From NCBI GenBank assembly GCA_037952775.1, contig JBANAY010000003.1, positions 310,001 to 374,000 of the forward strand: a DNA stretch of 64,000 nucleotides, read 5' to 3'. Of the stretch, positions 10,417-22,221 are shown piece after piece. The notes beneath the pieces were generated by a model. The model had not been told where the DNA came from and did no database searches. It saw only the letters and a list, made by a program, of their open reading frames with translations. The position numbers were made by a program, and so were the translations under genes. The number at the start of each line of letters is the position of its first letter. Position 1 is the first letter of the stretch. The stretch comes from Clonostachys chloroleuca (taxonomy: Eukaryota; Ascomycota; Sordariomycetes; Hypocreales; Bionectriaceae).

Positions 10417-11104
10417 TACAAGGCCTAATGCTATATATTGGGATCAGTTATCGGATAGCCGTCCGGCTTACCTTTAGTTTTGGGTACATAAGGCCGCTTT
10501 TTCGAGGACATCTGATGTCAGTTACTTAACAGTAGATGCCCAGCATCCCGGTATCCCAAGGAGAGTTGAGAGAAAAAAACGATCCCGCCAAATTTGTACC
10601 GTTTAGATGACAAGAAAATGTGGCAGGTGGGCGGAGAAAGCTATGAATCTTGTTGGAAGGTAGATAAATTTAGGATCGTGGAAGCCGAGAAGCGGGGTTT
10701 TGGCAATTCATGACCATTGACCCCAGATCTTCTCCACAAGCAGGTCATGACATGTTCGTTATCTGCGTCACTAGTCTGGATTTGGTTTAATTTGGAGAGC
10801 AGCTGCTATCAACTCGCCACTGGCCAATCGCCCTCGGTTCCAGATCAAGTCAAGAGTGGAGAGTCAGGGCCTCGGCTGTGACCCGAGTCCGATTCGGACG
10901 TTTAGATGTGGTTCAATGTGGAAGGCAGGAGGAGAGGTCAACCCTTCTACGTGGCCTGGCCCATCTAGCTCCATTCTGGGTGATATAAGATGTAGACTGC
11001 GTTGACGCAACCCTCCGTTCTCTGTTACTTCCAATCTGCTCATCTATACTGAAACATCCAGCGACTCTCTGATATCAGCGACCGTAATAGCCCCCTCTCT
11101 CACA
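10417..11104. promoter_or_regulatory. Divergent promoter between regulator and DUF3445 gene
   Basis: 688 bp without a supported gene, lying between two divergently transcribed starts. An ATATATAG string lies just upstream of the minus-strand gene. I recognise no specific operator. Confidence 0.45.
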
Positions 11105-12468
11105 ATGGACACTCTTTCTCGCGTCAGTGGGATCTTAATGCCTGTTCTTTCAGAGCAAGGGCCTTTCGTTTTCTTGATTTTTTCCATCACAACCGTTATT
11201 CTGCTACTTCTTCAGACAGTCCTGGTAAGTGTTTGTCGTTCCTTGTCTAGCAAGACTCGAGACTGAATATCTGAGTCTTAGAGTCGAGGGGCGAATAAAC
11301 GACTGGAACCATGCTTGGAAAAGCCGAAGCTTGATAGTTCAGTGGTGGTGGTCCCAACCATAAATCCTCTGGAGGAGTTTCGATGGGAAAATGAGCAGCA
11401 GCACAAGATTCTCGCCTTCAAGCCAATCTACCACATCACAATGGGTAATTACAAACTCACAAAATCGGACTTGCGGCCTTTTTATGCAAACTGACAACGA
11501 GGATATAGCTGTCAGGTCTGATACACCATCAGAACTCATCATTATTGATTGTGAATATCTCAATAGGCTCCGTCTCAGAAGAGACATTCTTCAGTCCGAG
11601 AACGACACAGTTCATGGATGCACCTCAATGGGAGAAGATTCAGTTGAGGAGCTGTACACTTATCTCCTCACCGATTATCTACCAAGCCGCTATCCAACCA
11701 TGTTCAAGCTGTCGTATGACAAATCCATGTTTTTCAACTTGGTCACTGGAGAAAACCATCCCACCACCCCACCGAGCGACCCGAAGGCTGCGTTAAAAAT
11801 CCTCGGCACTACAGTTGAGGAAGACCTTTTCCTGCTCAAGAACACGCCGGATGGCCACCAGTGCGTTGCTTTCGTGTGCTGCTTTCCATCTGGATGGAAC
11901 CCGTCCTCAAAGCTAGGGGCACACATGACAAAAATCCACACAACAGTCCCTTCGTATGAGAAGATTGGACCTAGTATTGAGAGGTTCTTCTCAAGGTTGC
12001 AAGTGGGCAAAGGCGTCAAGCGTAGCAATGTGAGTGTGACGCGAAGATAATGGGCTGCTAGAATGCTTATAAATAACCCAAACAGTGGACCGTTCAAACA
12101 CATGGCAAGCTTTTCAACGTCAAAGGCAACCATGTCAGACCTGGCGAAGAGGCTGAAGAGGAAGATATCGAGGTTGACAAGGTTAGTGCACTCAAAATCA
12201 TTTAATCCTTGGAATAAAACGACTTACTTTGAGACAGACATTCGTGCGTGTCGAACTACAAACTTTGACTCGAATGCCCAAGACTCAAGCCGTACTTTTT
12301 TCCTTCAAGACGTATCTTTATCCGATACAGGAAATAAAAGCTGAGGGTCTGGGTACTGAGTTTGCTGATGCCATTGAAGGATTGCAAAAGGGCAATGCCC
12401 CGAGCATGTGGAGATACAAGGGTGCAATTAGATGGGGCAAGAGTGTATGTGAGTACCTTCGAGCATAA
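11105..12468 (+). CDS. DUF3445 protein (heme-dependent oxidative N-demethylase family), membrane anchored
   Basis: Seen: ATG at 11105; exons 11105-11224, 11282-11444, 11509-12029, 12086-12181 and 12238-12468 (376 aa). Introns are 57, 64, 56 and 56 nt. Exon 1 encodes exactly 40 residues with one hydrophobic segment (about 20-40, rich in Ile/Leu/Val), so an ER or other membrane anchor is predicted. The soluble part matches PF11927: FRWENEQQHKI, FKPIYHITM, DTVHGC, DYLPSRYPTMF, VEEDLFLLK, CCFPSGWNPSSKLG, ERFFSRL, RVELQTLTRMP and FSFKTYLYP. Characterised bacterial members bind heme and oxidatively N-demethylate amines; fungal substrates are unknown to me. No partner reductase gene is visible nearby. 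The adjacent divergent Zn2Cys6 gene may regulate it. Confidence 0.85.
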
Positions 12469-12683
12469 GACCTTATTCTAGCATTTTACGGTTGCATTTC
12501 TACTGGGTGAGAGGTCCTGTCTCTTTCAGCTTCCCTCATGAGGTGGCTGAAGGATGAATTCATAGGGTTATATTTGCTGGCAACCGACTAGAGTAGAGAT
12601 GTTTCATGTACAAGATAGAGCGAAGTATGCTTCCCTTTCCCCTTTATTCTGACTAAATCTTTTAAGATGTGATGGGAAGTCTA

Positions 12684-13643
12684 TTAGGTTGGTTCTACCG
12701 CAGCGTTAGCCCGGCTGCGGCGTTCTGCGTGATCTCTGTTTATCTGTTCGATAATGTCGTCCCAGAGTCTTTTGAATTCATGGTACTTCTCTGATTTACA
12801 ACAGTAGAAGTATATCTGTGGTTCCTCTGAGTATGCGAGGTTGTTTCCATCCCGTTGCCCAGGGGCGCTAATCCAAGCAGTCTCATAAACCACAACGCCT
12901 GAATCGTCCGTGAAGGAGATATCATCAAGGGAATACCCTTCATCATCACTGTCGGTGTCGCTAGGCCCTCGGTCGCGGACATCAAACAGATACTCAGGCT
13001 CCGTGTACACGCGTGGAAGCTTCTCGCCGTACAACTGCTCGATCACGCCGTCCATTAAATCTGCCTTTGTAACGCCCGTAGCATTCTCTAGCGTGACATT
13101 AGCCTCAATTTCATCGGGATGGCAACACGCGCAGGCTAGTCCGTGAAGGACATCCATAAATGTAATCGAGAACTTCTTCACAGGCGGGTCCGTTAAGAAT
13201 TCCGGTATTGTGTTGTCGGCAACAACAGACCTCCGTAAACGACAGAAAACATCTCGCCAGTAGGTTTGAAAGGCAACAGGCGAAGACGCATCAAAAGGTG
13301 GGCTGGCGCTAAGGGACTCTTTCGTGGTGTTCTCGATAGCCTTGATAACTTGTTGCCATTTCTCGGTTGTGGGTGTATCCTCTTCCATCTCTTCCGGTGA
13401 CTCTGGCTCTTCGGTTCGATTCTGGTCTTCCACCCCGTTTGCTGCTGGTACCCCGTCTATCCTTTGGCTAAAGAGCCGCCTCTGGATGCGAGAGGGAGTG
13501 GTGCAGTAGCTGAATTGCGCAGTTGAATCTCGCCGATTAGGCATTAGTGTTAATTGTCGGAATCGGCTTGGGCGAAGGCGGAAAGCCACACATTGGTTGA
13601 TCAGTCCTCTCCTGATTGATGGTCCTCGGAGCTTGTTGGACAT
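12684..13643 (-). CDS. Hypothetical protein, acidic, possible mitochondrial leader
   Basis: Single-exon 319 aa ORF from ATG at 13643. I do not recognise the family. Seen: the first 60 residues are rich in Arg and Ser and nearly free of acidic residues, which would fit a mitochondrial targeting peptide. This is followed by a Glu/Pro-rich stretch (about 72-95), then a globular part with ITFMDVLHGLACACC, an acidic patch (DTDSDDEGY) and aromatic C-terminal sequence (IYFYCCKSEKYHEFKRLW). The regular composition and conserved-looking hydrophobic pattern support a real gene. Tail-to-tail with the DUF3445 gene (215 bp gap). Confidence 0.65.
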   Translation of the reverse strand: MSNKLRGPSIRRGLINQCVAFRLRPSRFRQLTLMPNRRDSTAQFSYCTTPSRIQRRLFSQRIDGVPAANGVEDQNRTEEPESPEEMEEDTPTTEKWQQVIKAIENTTKESLSASPPFDASSPVAFQTYWRDVFCRLRRSVVADNTIPEFLTDPPVKKFSITFMDVLHGLACACCHPDEIEANVTLENATGVTKADLMDGVIEQLYGEKLPRVYTEPEYLFDVRDRGPSDTDSDDEGYSLDDISFTDDSGVVVYETAWISAPGQRDGNNLAYSEEPQIYFYCCKSEKYHEFKRLWDDIIEQINRDHAERRSRANAAVEPT

Positions 13644-14069
13644 CTGCTCGCACGATTGACTGATGTATGATTAAAGTATTGAAATTTTCTCCGTCATGGT
13701 TTCCGTGAGGAGTTTTAAGTGAGATGAGTCAGACAGTGCCTGAGGCGACTGCTGACTGCTGCGGTCATGTCCCTGACCGAAGCAGAGCTTGGCCCTAATT
13801 AGGAGATAAGCACAAGCAACATATAATTACCGAAAGCGTAGAAGAGTAGAGGGGATGTGAGGCCTTGTAATATGTGCTGACTCATGTGGTAGGGGAAATC
13901 CTGACGGACCTCGTCCTTCTAATGGCCAAACCTCAAAGCCACTTGCAAAACATTAGATCGTGGGCTTACTCTTAGTAGCTGACAGCTAGGAAAATTCGGT
14001 ACAAAAATTTTTATAAAATAATTAGTAGGTCTGATATGAAAAGTAGCTCAAATGAATATATGGCTAGAT
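13644..14069. other. Intergenic
   Basis: 426 bp between two minus-strand genes, with no ORF of interest. It holds the promoter of the unknown protein and the 3' flank of the transporter, including an AT-rich patch near 13990-14040. Confidence 0.4.
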
Positions 14070-15725
14070 CTAGACGGAGTTGGAATTGTCGGCACAAGAC
14101 CAAGCAGCTGAGCCCCCTGATGTCTTGTACGAGTTGATGATGCTAACGACGGATCCATATGTGCCACCGATCATCAAGAATGTTCCTGAAAGAATAACAA
14201 ATGAAGACCAGCAGACCATGACGTACCACTTTGCCGTCCGGTCTTGCTTGTCCTTGCTCCAATTGTCGTATAGCCACATGCAACCCATCGGCTGGAAAGA
14301 CATGAGTGTTCCCAAAAGGGCACCGATCAAGGATACAAGGTCGCCGAATACGGGGATAGCACTGGCGACGATGTATGCAATAACCGTAGTACCAAAGGTA
14401 CAGCCCAACCATGTACCCCAGTGAATAAGGCTGTTTGAGATCAAATGCTTGGATCCGCGCATGAGACGAAGGAAGATGTACTTGCTGGGGAGCTGTGAGT
14501 ATAATGTCAGTGAGTGAATTGTGTATCGAGTTCAGCATCCGGAGCTTACATGGATGACGATGGTTGTGGTGGCAGCCAAGCCTGGCAGTGCCAATCCATA
14601 ACAGATTTTCTTCATTAAGGGGCCTGCCGAGCCCAAAGCTGGCGATGCCACATATGAGCCACAGAAGTAGTAAACCACGCAGCCGATAGCGAGATACGTG
14701 GCAGTGACTCCAACTTGGCAAATGACGAGCGCTCTGGTGTACAGTCGAGGATCACGCATTTCAGCGGCAATGGGGAAGAAGGCGGGGGTGCCGGCGTAGG
14801 CGAAGACGAGAGAGGATAGGGCAGTGGCTGCTTCTGTGAATGACGGATGGTTGATAATCTTGTAGTCCGATCTCCAGTGGCCCTCTTGGGGTGCAGCCGA
14901 GGGTCGATCCTGAATTCCAACAGCGACGGTTACGATGAAGACTGAGGCACGGATGTCAGCCACCAGGCCAGATTGTTAGCAATAGTGAGAAGTTTAGTAC
15001 TTACTGGACGAAAGAATGCTTGCAAGGCCAACCCAAGCAATCCAACTGATCCGGCCGAGGGTTCGAATGCTGGCAAGACAGAGCCCGATAATGGCGGCAA
15101 CGGCGACGAAGACTGCAGTGCATGTGCCGTGGTGAGAGATTGCATTTAAACCGATGGAAATACCAAGCATACCAGACCCAGACACAAAAACCCAATCTAA
15201 GGGGAAGTCAGAACAAGACGTAGACGGTATAATATCCGCATCAGGATGAAGGAACTCACAGATGCAGAAAGCCGCTCCAAGAATTTCACGGCCAGGCCGA
15301 CCGAAAATCAAACCGCCAGCATCGTCGATGCCGTAAACCTCTCGATGCCGTAGTTTGAACACGCCAACAATATAGTTTGACCAAGTTGTGATCCCTGCAA
15401 TGGTACACATACAGATGACCCCCGGGACAATTCCAAGTGTATTAAAGGCAGATGGGATCGAAAGCACACCGAGGCCGATCATCGTCTTCATCATCAAGGC
15501 AACTGTACCTAGCCATCCGACCTAGTAAGCATACGGTCAGCTTGTTAAATTATACACCCAAGAGTCTGTACAACATACGTTTCGATAGTTAGGCCCTTCT
15601 TCAGTGATCTCGCCAAATACTGCATCGTGATCGCCCGCCGGCTTTTGGGCGTCGCCGGCCAACGAAGCTGGAACATCGGAGACTTCAAGGTCTTCGTTCG
15701 GCCTCGACTTCTTTGGAATAGCCAT
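14070..15725 (-). CDS. AAAP-family amino acid transporter
   Basis: Membrane permease of the amino acid/auxin permease family (PF01490), related to neutral amino acid transporters of filamentous fungi. Seen: ATG at 15725; exons 15725-15579, 15521-15260, 15196-15005, 14941-14550 and 14492-14070 (471 aa). Introns are 57, 63, 63 and 57 nt. The N-terminal cytosolic tail (about 50 aa) ends at NYRNVGWLG, and the first membrane segment has the family motif MMKTMIGLGVLSIPSAFNTLG. About 10-11 hydrophobic segments follow, including ALSSLVFAYAGTPAFFPIAAEM. Substrate cannot be told from sequence. No linked catabolic enzyme for amino acids is adjacent. Confidence 0.9.
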
Positions 15726-18225
15726 ATCGGTTTGGTAGATGGGCTAGCTTAAGAACGAATTGGTGGTAGTGTTGAAAAGATTCGGTCTTCTTTTTTGTAG
15801 CCAGAACGGGTAGTATGGACTGCTCGAGTATGATATCAGGGACGCATACAAAACAGTATGGATTGGTTAAAGGATTATAGCGTCACTGGGGAGAAGGAAT
15901 GTAGCGGTTCAAGCCTAGGGAGGCCATCATATTTATAGTTGAACGAGGAATTTCCCCGGCAATTCGGAGTACGTCCAAGGTTCATCTGGAGGGCTAAGTA
16001 CAGATTTCAATGGGGACTGGGGAAGGGCGTGTGGAACCAGTGTGGTAAGAGTACTGACTCGAGATACGGTCAAAATCAGACTTGACAGTCAGTTATTTCC
16101 ATTATCAAATCTCCACCCCTTGCTGATACGGCGCAGAGAGCATTGGGGCTCCGTCTCCGGGGTCGATTGGCTTCCATTTCATCCGCACGGTCCCTATGAT
16201 AGGCATAGAGGAGCCCGAGATTGGACCAGTTACAAAAATGACGCGAGTTTTAGCCCAGGCGTGTTCTGTCCTCACATCGCCATCCCCGCAGGTTTTGTTT
16301 TGCGATGGTTGAGCGACGCACCGGGGCTTAGGGATTCTCGGCGCTTTATGAGAAATAGGTGACTAGCTCTGCATGAACAGTCCAAAAATTAGCACAAAGT
16401 TGGAGGCGACGCAGTGACGGATAGCCGATTCTACATTTTACCATCTTCATCACTACGAGGCTGATCAGCTCTAGGGTTTCTAAAGCGAGTCAAAGGACTT
16501 GGGAGAATGTGAAATTGCATTTACTCCTCTTCAATCTTATACCTGCCCATCTGATTGACCCAATATCAGTCTGTGCCCTTGACACGAGTCCTCCATCACC
16601 ACGACTGATACCTGGGGTAGAGAGTCTCAGCTGAGTGCGGGGATGCCGAAAAAGATTGTTATTTAATAATCTCTTACGTATTAGCTTTTACTTCTTGAGG
16701 TATCTCCAAATCGGCGGCACGAAGCATGGTGTGGAGGCAGGTCGAGGCGACATGTTGGGTCCACGATCTTCAAGTAACTGGCCCGCTTCGACCACGCAGC
16801 ACAGGCCCATCAGCTAATTAAATACCTCAGCGCCACTGTTCGGTTGGCACATGCCATCGGTTGGGGGCCTGATGGGTATGATGCATAATGCGGCTGCCGT
16901 GTGAAGCAGTTGGGGTAGTTGGCCTCTGTGTCTTTTGCCTGAAGGCAGTCACCCATCTGCCGGTTTCTCCAAATCTCCTCGATTAGGACAACTGAATACT
17001 GATATTGTTCAGCCACCAGCCACTACCCCGAGGCCAAGCTCGGCAGTCACCGATTCGCACGGGCGGCCGATCTTAGTGGATTGCTGGCCCGATCAACAAC
17101 CACAGGCTTCTATCCTCAAAACCATCCAACAACTAGCCCAGCAAATCAGCGTCGTCTAGCCCAGGTACCCGGAGTCATATACTTGTCAGAGAGCTCCATT
17201 TTTTCGGGTGTCATTAGCAAATCTTCTTCTAACGGGTTCCATTCCGAGACTGTCGCGGGAATTCTCCCGGTGTCTAGGATCAGGGCTAGGGGAGTCTCAA
17301 AAAGGAAGCAGCTGCTGGTCAGTCGCCGAGACCCCCGAAAATGTTCATTTTGTTACGTTTCAAAACACCAAGATGTCCATCATTGCCAAGTTCCCCGGAT
17401 CCCCAAAGAGCGCAGTTACGAGTGGTCATAACGTGCATCAACAAAGGTATCCTCCCCCACAAACCTGGGGGCGGATATTGTACATTGGTGTTTGATGGAT
17501 CCTATTGCGTAACATAAACCGTTGTTTTTGTAAGACAATGATGTGCTAGGTCCGAGATCCTTGGTCAGGTTCTCACTCGTATTGAGGACAGACTGCAATC
17601 TGGGTCACGCCACATGCACTACGTAGTTGACCGAAGGTGCCTTGGGCATCAAACGTTCAGATTACATTGCTTTATTTAAAGAATAGAACGGCGTAATTGC
17701 GAGCAATTAAATTTATTGTTGAATTCTTGCAGCGCCAATCTTTTGAGTAGGTGAAAGGGGGCATCCAGAATAATCACCACCAGCGATAAACATAAATTGT
17801 TCAATAATAAGGAGAGTTATTTACAAAGAAAAGGGTACCCAAAAAGTGTATTATAATTTATAGGATCTCTTACTGTTTAGGTTAGACTAGGATTTTTTTC
17901 TCACCTCACAAATAATAGAGCTCGACACTTTAAGCCACTCGCTAAACTTCGCCGAACCGCAAACAACACGCTGTACGTTTATAGTAGAATTACTTAGAAT
18001 TTTGATTCTGTCCTAGGGTCTAAAACTAATCACTGTGTCGTATTCAGTGGTTCCTTGCTTGCATATACGGCAGGCAAAGGAAAGCAAATCTGATTCCAGT
18101 TAACATAACCATACGATCAAAGTCGAAAGTGGCGACCTATAGCATCGCTTTCTAAGCAACATGGGCAAAAATGACTCGATAATGTTCCTTAGGGCAAGAA
18201 TCCAACTTTCATAATGTAGAAGTGG
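15726..18225. other. Long intergenic region, no supported gene
   Basis: 2.5 kb upstream of the transporter. ORFs of 60-116 codons occur on both strands (for example 16042-16362 and 17081-17431), but none shows a domain, codon regularity or splice structure I can defend. 17640-18100 is AT-rich. A small hairpin (CCCCCA / TGGGGG with a 6 nt loop) lies at about 17454-17471. It may be promoter plus decayed sequence. Confidence 0.45.
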
Positions 18226-19815
18226 CTATGCCCACCATTCCAATGATCCAGCATCCTGGTTTAGTGCCCAATCTGCCAAGCGGCCCGGGTTCTCTTCGAC
18301 TTTTGCCAGGCAAGCCAGCAGCCATGCCCACTGCGCCTCAGACTCTGAAAAGTGATCCATCCAGAGAGGAATGATTCCATCCTCTGTTATTGCGTCTGCA
18401 AGAGCAGGATTGGCATGCTTCATTCTCCCCCATAGTTCCCGAAACTTTGCAGCCTGTGTCCGTAATACCGCAACCGTGTCGTGGTCTAGGAGACTAAAAT
18501 CTCTCTTTTTCTCCCCAAATATATCTTCTATCTCCTCTTTATATCCATTGAATTCCTCAAAGAAATCTAAACGCCAGTAGATGGATTGAAGTCGGCTCTC
18601 AATGTCCTTACGATGAGAAAGATGGACCATCCGAAACCAGAGCAAGAGAGCCTCAGTCAAAGCCTCACGTCCCTGCTGCCGCTCGACGCAAATATTGCAC
18701 CGCAGATCCTTGAGAGGAATCGTTCTCCTTACCCACTCGGTATGATCCTCGTTCCAAGGCCAAAAATACTTTAACTCGCCATCTTGGTTGTGAACAAGCG
18801 TCCGCTTTACAGAGAGAGGGCCAATCCGAAACGCATAAGCCTCCTTCCACTGTTCGCATCCAGGGCAGCGGATCATGTACAGTGTCCAAGGCTCATGGGC
18901 CTCATCCCATCGGCAAGGCCGGTACACGCGTGGTGGAAACGGTGGCGGTTTACATTGCAGCACATCTCCGAGCCGGGGGAAATAGCGGTGGAAGCATGAA
19001 TCCAGTGAAAGTTGCCGGCTTCGGACAATGGGTACTTCTCGGGTGCCACCCTCCAAATCGATTCCCGATCGTGGCAGATACGGTGCGAGTGCTTTCTCCT
19101 TAAATCGGCACTCGTTGCATCGACGTTTTCGACGACCATATCCGCAGCGTTCCTCATCAGGAACTGGCCAAGCCTCACCACTCGCCACTATGATCTTCTT
19201 CTCCTCTAGTTTTGCCAGTTTTGTCAGCTGCCTGGCTTGCCGCCCGGCGTTTCTCCCGTGTAGTGAAGGAACCCACGACGTCGTGAGGCTGGCGGCAGGC
19301 CATTCCGGTGATGGTTTCCGGTTGCGAAGCCGCAGAAGAGAGCGGTTGTCAAATTGACTGTGGGGGAGTAATTTCAAACAGCTGGTGCATGCCCACCGCT
19401 GGCCTTCCCATGGGCCAAGGGTTCGGTGTAGCTCGACATTGCCAAGGAAGGTTTCGTAGAAAAGCGAAGTGCCACCTCCATGTCGCTCGAGGCATTCTAT
19501 CATCAGCAGTCGCTCCGCAAATTCATTCCTCCCGGGCCGAATCAAGTTCCGAAACATCCGACAGGTATGGCTGAGAGATATAAGGCCGACGGGATCAAGC
19601 TGCTGGATTATTTTGACCTGGATTTCTCGTGGCACCTGATCCTGGAAGGGCGCATTATGTGTGGCGACACTATCTATCATCGTGATGGGTTCGATTGATG
19701 ATGTTGATGGACAGAGTGTAGAAACGGAGATTTCTTGGAGATTGCTGCGGTTATTATTTTGTTTTTGACGTGGACTGCAGCAGTGCGCGGGTTCGCCGTG
19801 GCGCGAAGGAGTCAT
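18226..19815 (-). CDS. F-box protein with CxxC clusters
   Basis: Single-exon 529 aa ORF from ATG 19815; an internal ATG at 19680 is an alternative start that would drop a low-complexity leader. Seen: an F-box-like segment at about residues 58-90 (VPREIQVKIIQQLDPVGLISLSHTCRMFR is the region; key residues are the Pro-Arg-Glu-Ile start and the Leu-Ser-His-Thr-Cys core). Then there are four CxxC pairs spread along the protein (CTSC, CNEC, CPGC, CNIC), each followed by basic residues. They may bind zinc structurally. F-box proteins recruit substrates to SCF ubiquitin ligases; the target here is unknown. The C-terminal part is Trp-rich and helical. Confidence 0.75.
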   Translation of the reverse strand: MTPSRHGEPAHCCSPRQKQNNNRSNLQEISVSTLCPSTSSIEPITMIDSVATHNAPFQDQVPREIQVKIIQQLDPVGLISLSHTCRMFRNLIRPGRNEFAERLLMIECLERHGGGTSLFYETFLGNVELHRTLGPWEGQRWACTSCLKLLPHSQFDNRSLLRLRNRKPSPEWPAASLTTSWVPSLHGRNAGRQARQLTKLAKLEEKKIIVASGEAWPVPDEERCGYGRRKRRCNECRFKEKALAPYLPRSGIDLEGGTREVPIVRSRQLSLDSCFHRYFPRLGDVLQCKPPPFPPRVYRPCRWDEAHEPWTLYMIRCPGCEQWKEAYAFRIGPLSVKRTLVHNQDGELKYFWPWNEDHTEWVRRTIPLKDLRCNICVERQQGREALTEALLLWFRMVHLSHRKDIESRLQSIYWRLDFFEEFNGYKEEIEDIFGEKKRDFSLLDHDTVAVLRTQAAKFRELWGRMKHANPALADAITEDGIIPLWMDHFSESEAQWAWLLACLAKVEENPGRLADWALNQDAGSLEWWA

Positions 19816-21000
19816 ATTTTTCTACCGTATCAGAGACCCAGACGCGTAACGGTGTTCCTTTTCATAGTTGCATAGGCACCTAAGTGTACGAATTTCTCCA
19901 TAAATAGCCCCTCTTGTTAACCAAGTATCTTTTTCACTTTATTTTCTAAGATCTACGGAGTATCTCCATGAGACGGTGGAAGTACTTCACCAGGAAAGAT
20001 CACAGCATACTAAAAGTTCATAAAAGTCCCCGTTTAAAAATATATCTTAGGCGAAATCCACTGTACTTATAATTTGGCATAAAACCCCATGTACCTGCAG
20101 GCTTATCACTGTTGCGCATCTGGGCCTCAGTGTTGTCATTCAGAGGTCGAACGTCATACACAGCATGTTAACTTGTAAAAGAGCGTGGACCAAGCTCGAA
20201 AGTTGCAATACTGTAAGGAATATGCTATCGTTGTTCTTCGCTCCATGCATAGCAAGAGGATTTGATCTATTTTTGTTTACCGGAGGAGGCATTCTTCATA
20301 TCCTCCCCTTGCTCCATCCTCCTTTCCTCTAGAGTGGCTTTGATATACAAATACGAATGCCGGGAAGAAGAAAGTCGTGTAGATACATGGCCGTTATTTT
20401 TTCTCCTTTTTCCTGCCGGTTTTCTTTCGCTTTAATAACTCGGCATCAAATTATTAACTGGGATTCCTTATAATTTGTGGAGCATTTGAAATGGAAGAGC
20501 TTATGCTTCTGGATTGGATATCCCAGCCGAAGAACTTGGCAGAAGTTCGGAGTAGTGGAAACGGTTCATCATGCAAGCTCCTAGACGGGATGAGAGGAAA
20601 TTTCGGATCTCAAAGGATATCCAATCACCGGCAGATAAAGTTGGGGCGCTATTGGAGAAATGTGACCTACGGCGTACTTTGTGAAGGCTGATCATCTTGC
20701 ATTATTGTTCTATTTGACTCCCCTGCTTGTGTCAGCTTACAACTTTGTAAGCACGCTCTAGGGGGCAAATCCATTTAGCCGCCCCTAGAAGTACTATCGC
20801 TTACCGTGACTTATGATTGGCTGATGCTTATTCACCAATCGGATGAGTATGAATCCGTCAGATTCTCCACGAGGCGAAGGTCTGCAACACACTCTGCTCA
20901 AACATCATCACAAGTCAGCCATGCGGTGGAACACAAATCGCCTGCAAGTCGCACAAAGTACATCAATCGCTATCAAAGCGGTCTACATTCACTCGGCAGA
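19816..21000. other. Intergenic / promoter region
   Basis: About 1.2 kb between divergent genes. The reading frame of the next gene is open back to a GTG at 20806 with an ATG at 20824, but that part lacks family similarity, so I treat it as 5' UTR or optional extension. No other gene is seen. Confidence 0.4.
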
Positions 21001-22221
21001 ATGCGTAAGCTTCACGCCAAGTCCAGACTGGGTTGTAAAGTATGCAAGGTACGCCGGGTCAAGTGCGACGAGACCCGACCTTCATGCAAGCGATGCTCGC
21101 AAACCGGGCGAACTTGCTCCTTTCTTGCCGACGTGCCCGTACTCCCTCCATCGATTCCATCCCCGCTGAACTCTTCCAGCACAGAGTCAGTCCCCAGTGC
21201 CACCCCTTCAGTTGTGCTCGAGCCCTTGCCAAACTTCAGAGGCACAGGAAGCTCCCGCTCCAAACCTGTCGATAGCTCGCTAGAGGAGCGGTACGGCTCG
21301 CTGCATTTGCATCTCCTTTACCTTTTTGAGCACCAGCCTTCCGAACACATGAGATTAACACACCCTGGGCTTGATGACTTGCTGCAAATGATGATAAAGG
21401 AGGCGTTCAAGACACCCTACGTCATGGACCAAGTACTGGCCTACAGCGCAGCCCATGAGAGTGTGCGTGATCAAAATAATAAAGATTCGCAGCGGCTCTA
21501 CGCCACGGAGGCCACCAGACTCCAGACACGGGCGCTTACCTTGTACAACAATGCCAATCCACAGGTCTCAGCGGGCACTTGCCTCCCAATGTTCATATTT
21601 ACCTCGCTGCTGGCTCACCACACTCTCTTCGACGTCCTCAGCGATTCTAAGAAGGGCTTGGGTGCGGTCATAGACGGACTGGCTCGTTCTATACCCGTCC
21701 ACCGCGGGCTTATGGCCGTTGCAGCAGCCTGTTGGTCGATGTTTTCTCCAGAGCTTCAAAAGCAGTTTCTTCAGACCTGTCTGCGCGAACCCACGGATGT
21801 AAATATCGCCTCGGATGACGAGTGTGATAGCCTCAAGACTCGCCTAGAGAAAAGTGACCTGAGCGCCTCCTCTATCGCAATACATCTTGAAGCCGTTGAG
21901 CTATTACAGCGCCTGTTCGACAATGAACGAAACGCAGTATCTCTCCAGCAGGGCAACTTGGCACCCCTACAAGACTGGTTGGTTGGGGTGTCAGCCGAGT
22001 TTGTATCATGCATCCAGCAGAGACGACCAGAGTCGCTTGTCATTCTCGCCTTCTACGCTGTTATGCTCCATCGTGCTTCTGATTACTGGTTCGTCGGAGA
22101 TTTGGGGAAACGCCTCATCCATCTAATCAATGGCCAGCTTGGTCCAGCCTGGGAGGATTGGCTCGCATGGCCAAATGGAATGGTGGGATATCACAACAAG
22201 GGGGGGGGAGATTACGCTTAG
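21001..22221 (+). CDS. Zn2Cys6 transcription factor, Upc2-like
   Basis: Chosen start ATG 21001 gives 406 aa beginning MRKLHAKSRLGCK, the usual beginning of the Upc2/sterol-uptake-control-like group, where a basic stretch precedes the zinc cluster. An in-frame ATG at 20824 would add 59 residues without recognisable sequence. The zinc cluster is CX2CX6CX6CX2CX6C (GCKVCKVRRVKCDETRPSC...). A Ser/Pro linker follows, then an all-helical domain with LQTRALTLYN, CLPMFIFTSLLAHHTLFD, DGLARSIPVHRGL and the C-terminal DWLAWP signature. It is 365 bp upstream of a ketoreductase-like SDR on the same strand. A link to sterol or lipid metabolism is only suggested by those two family names. A run of nine G lies just before the stop. 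Confidence 0.82.
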   Translation: MRKLHAKSRLGCKVCKVRRVKCDETRPSCKRCSQTGRTCSFLADVPVLPPSIPSPLNSSSTESVPSATPSVVLEPLPNFRGTGSSRSKPVDSSLEERYGSLHLHLLYLFEHQPSEHMRLTHPGLDDLLQMMIKEAFKTPYVMDQVLAYSAAHESVRDQNNKDSQRLYATEATRLQTRALTLYNNANPQVSAGTCLPMFIFTSLLAHHTLFDVLSDSKKGLGAVIDGLARSIPVHRGLMAVAAACWSMFSPELQKQFLQTCLREPTDVNIASDDECDSLKTRLEKSDLSASSIAIHLEAVELLQRLFDNERNAVSLQQGNLAPLQDWLVGVSAEFVSCIQQRRPESLVILAFYAVMLHRASDYWFVGDLGKRLIHLINGQLGPAWEDWLAWPNGMVGYHNKGGGDYA

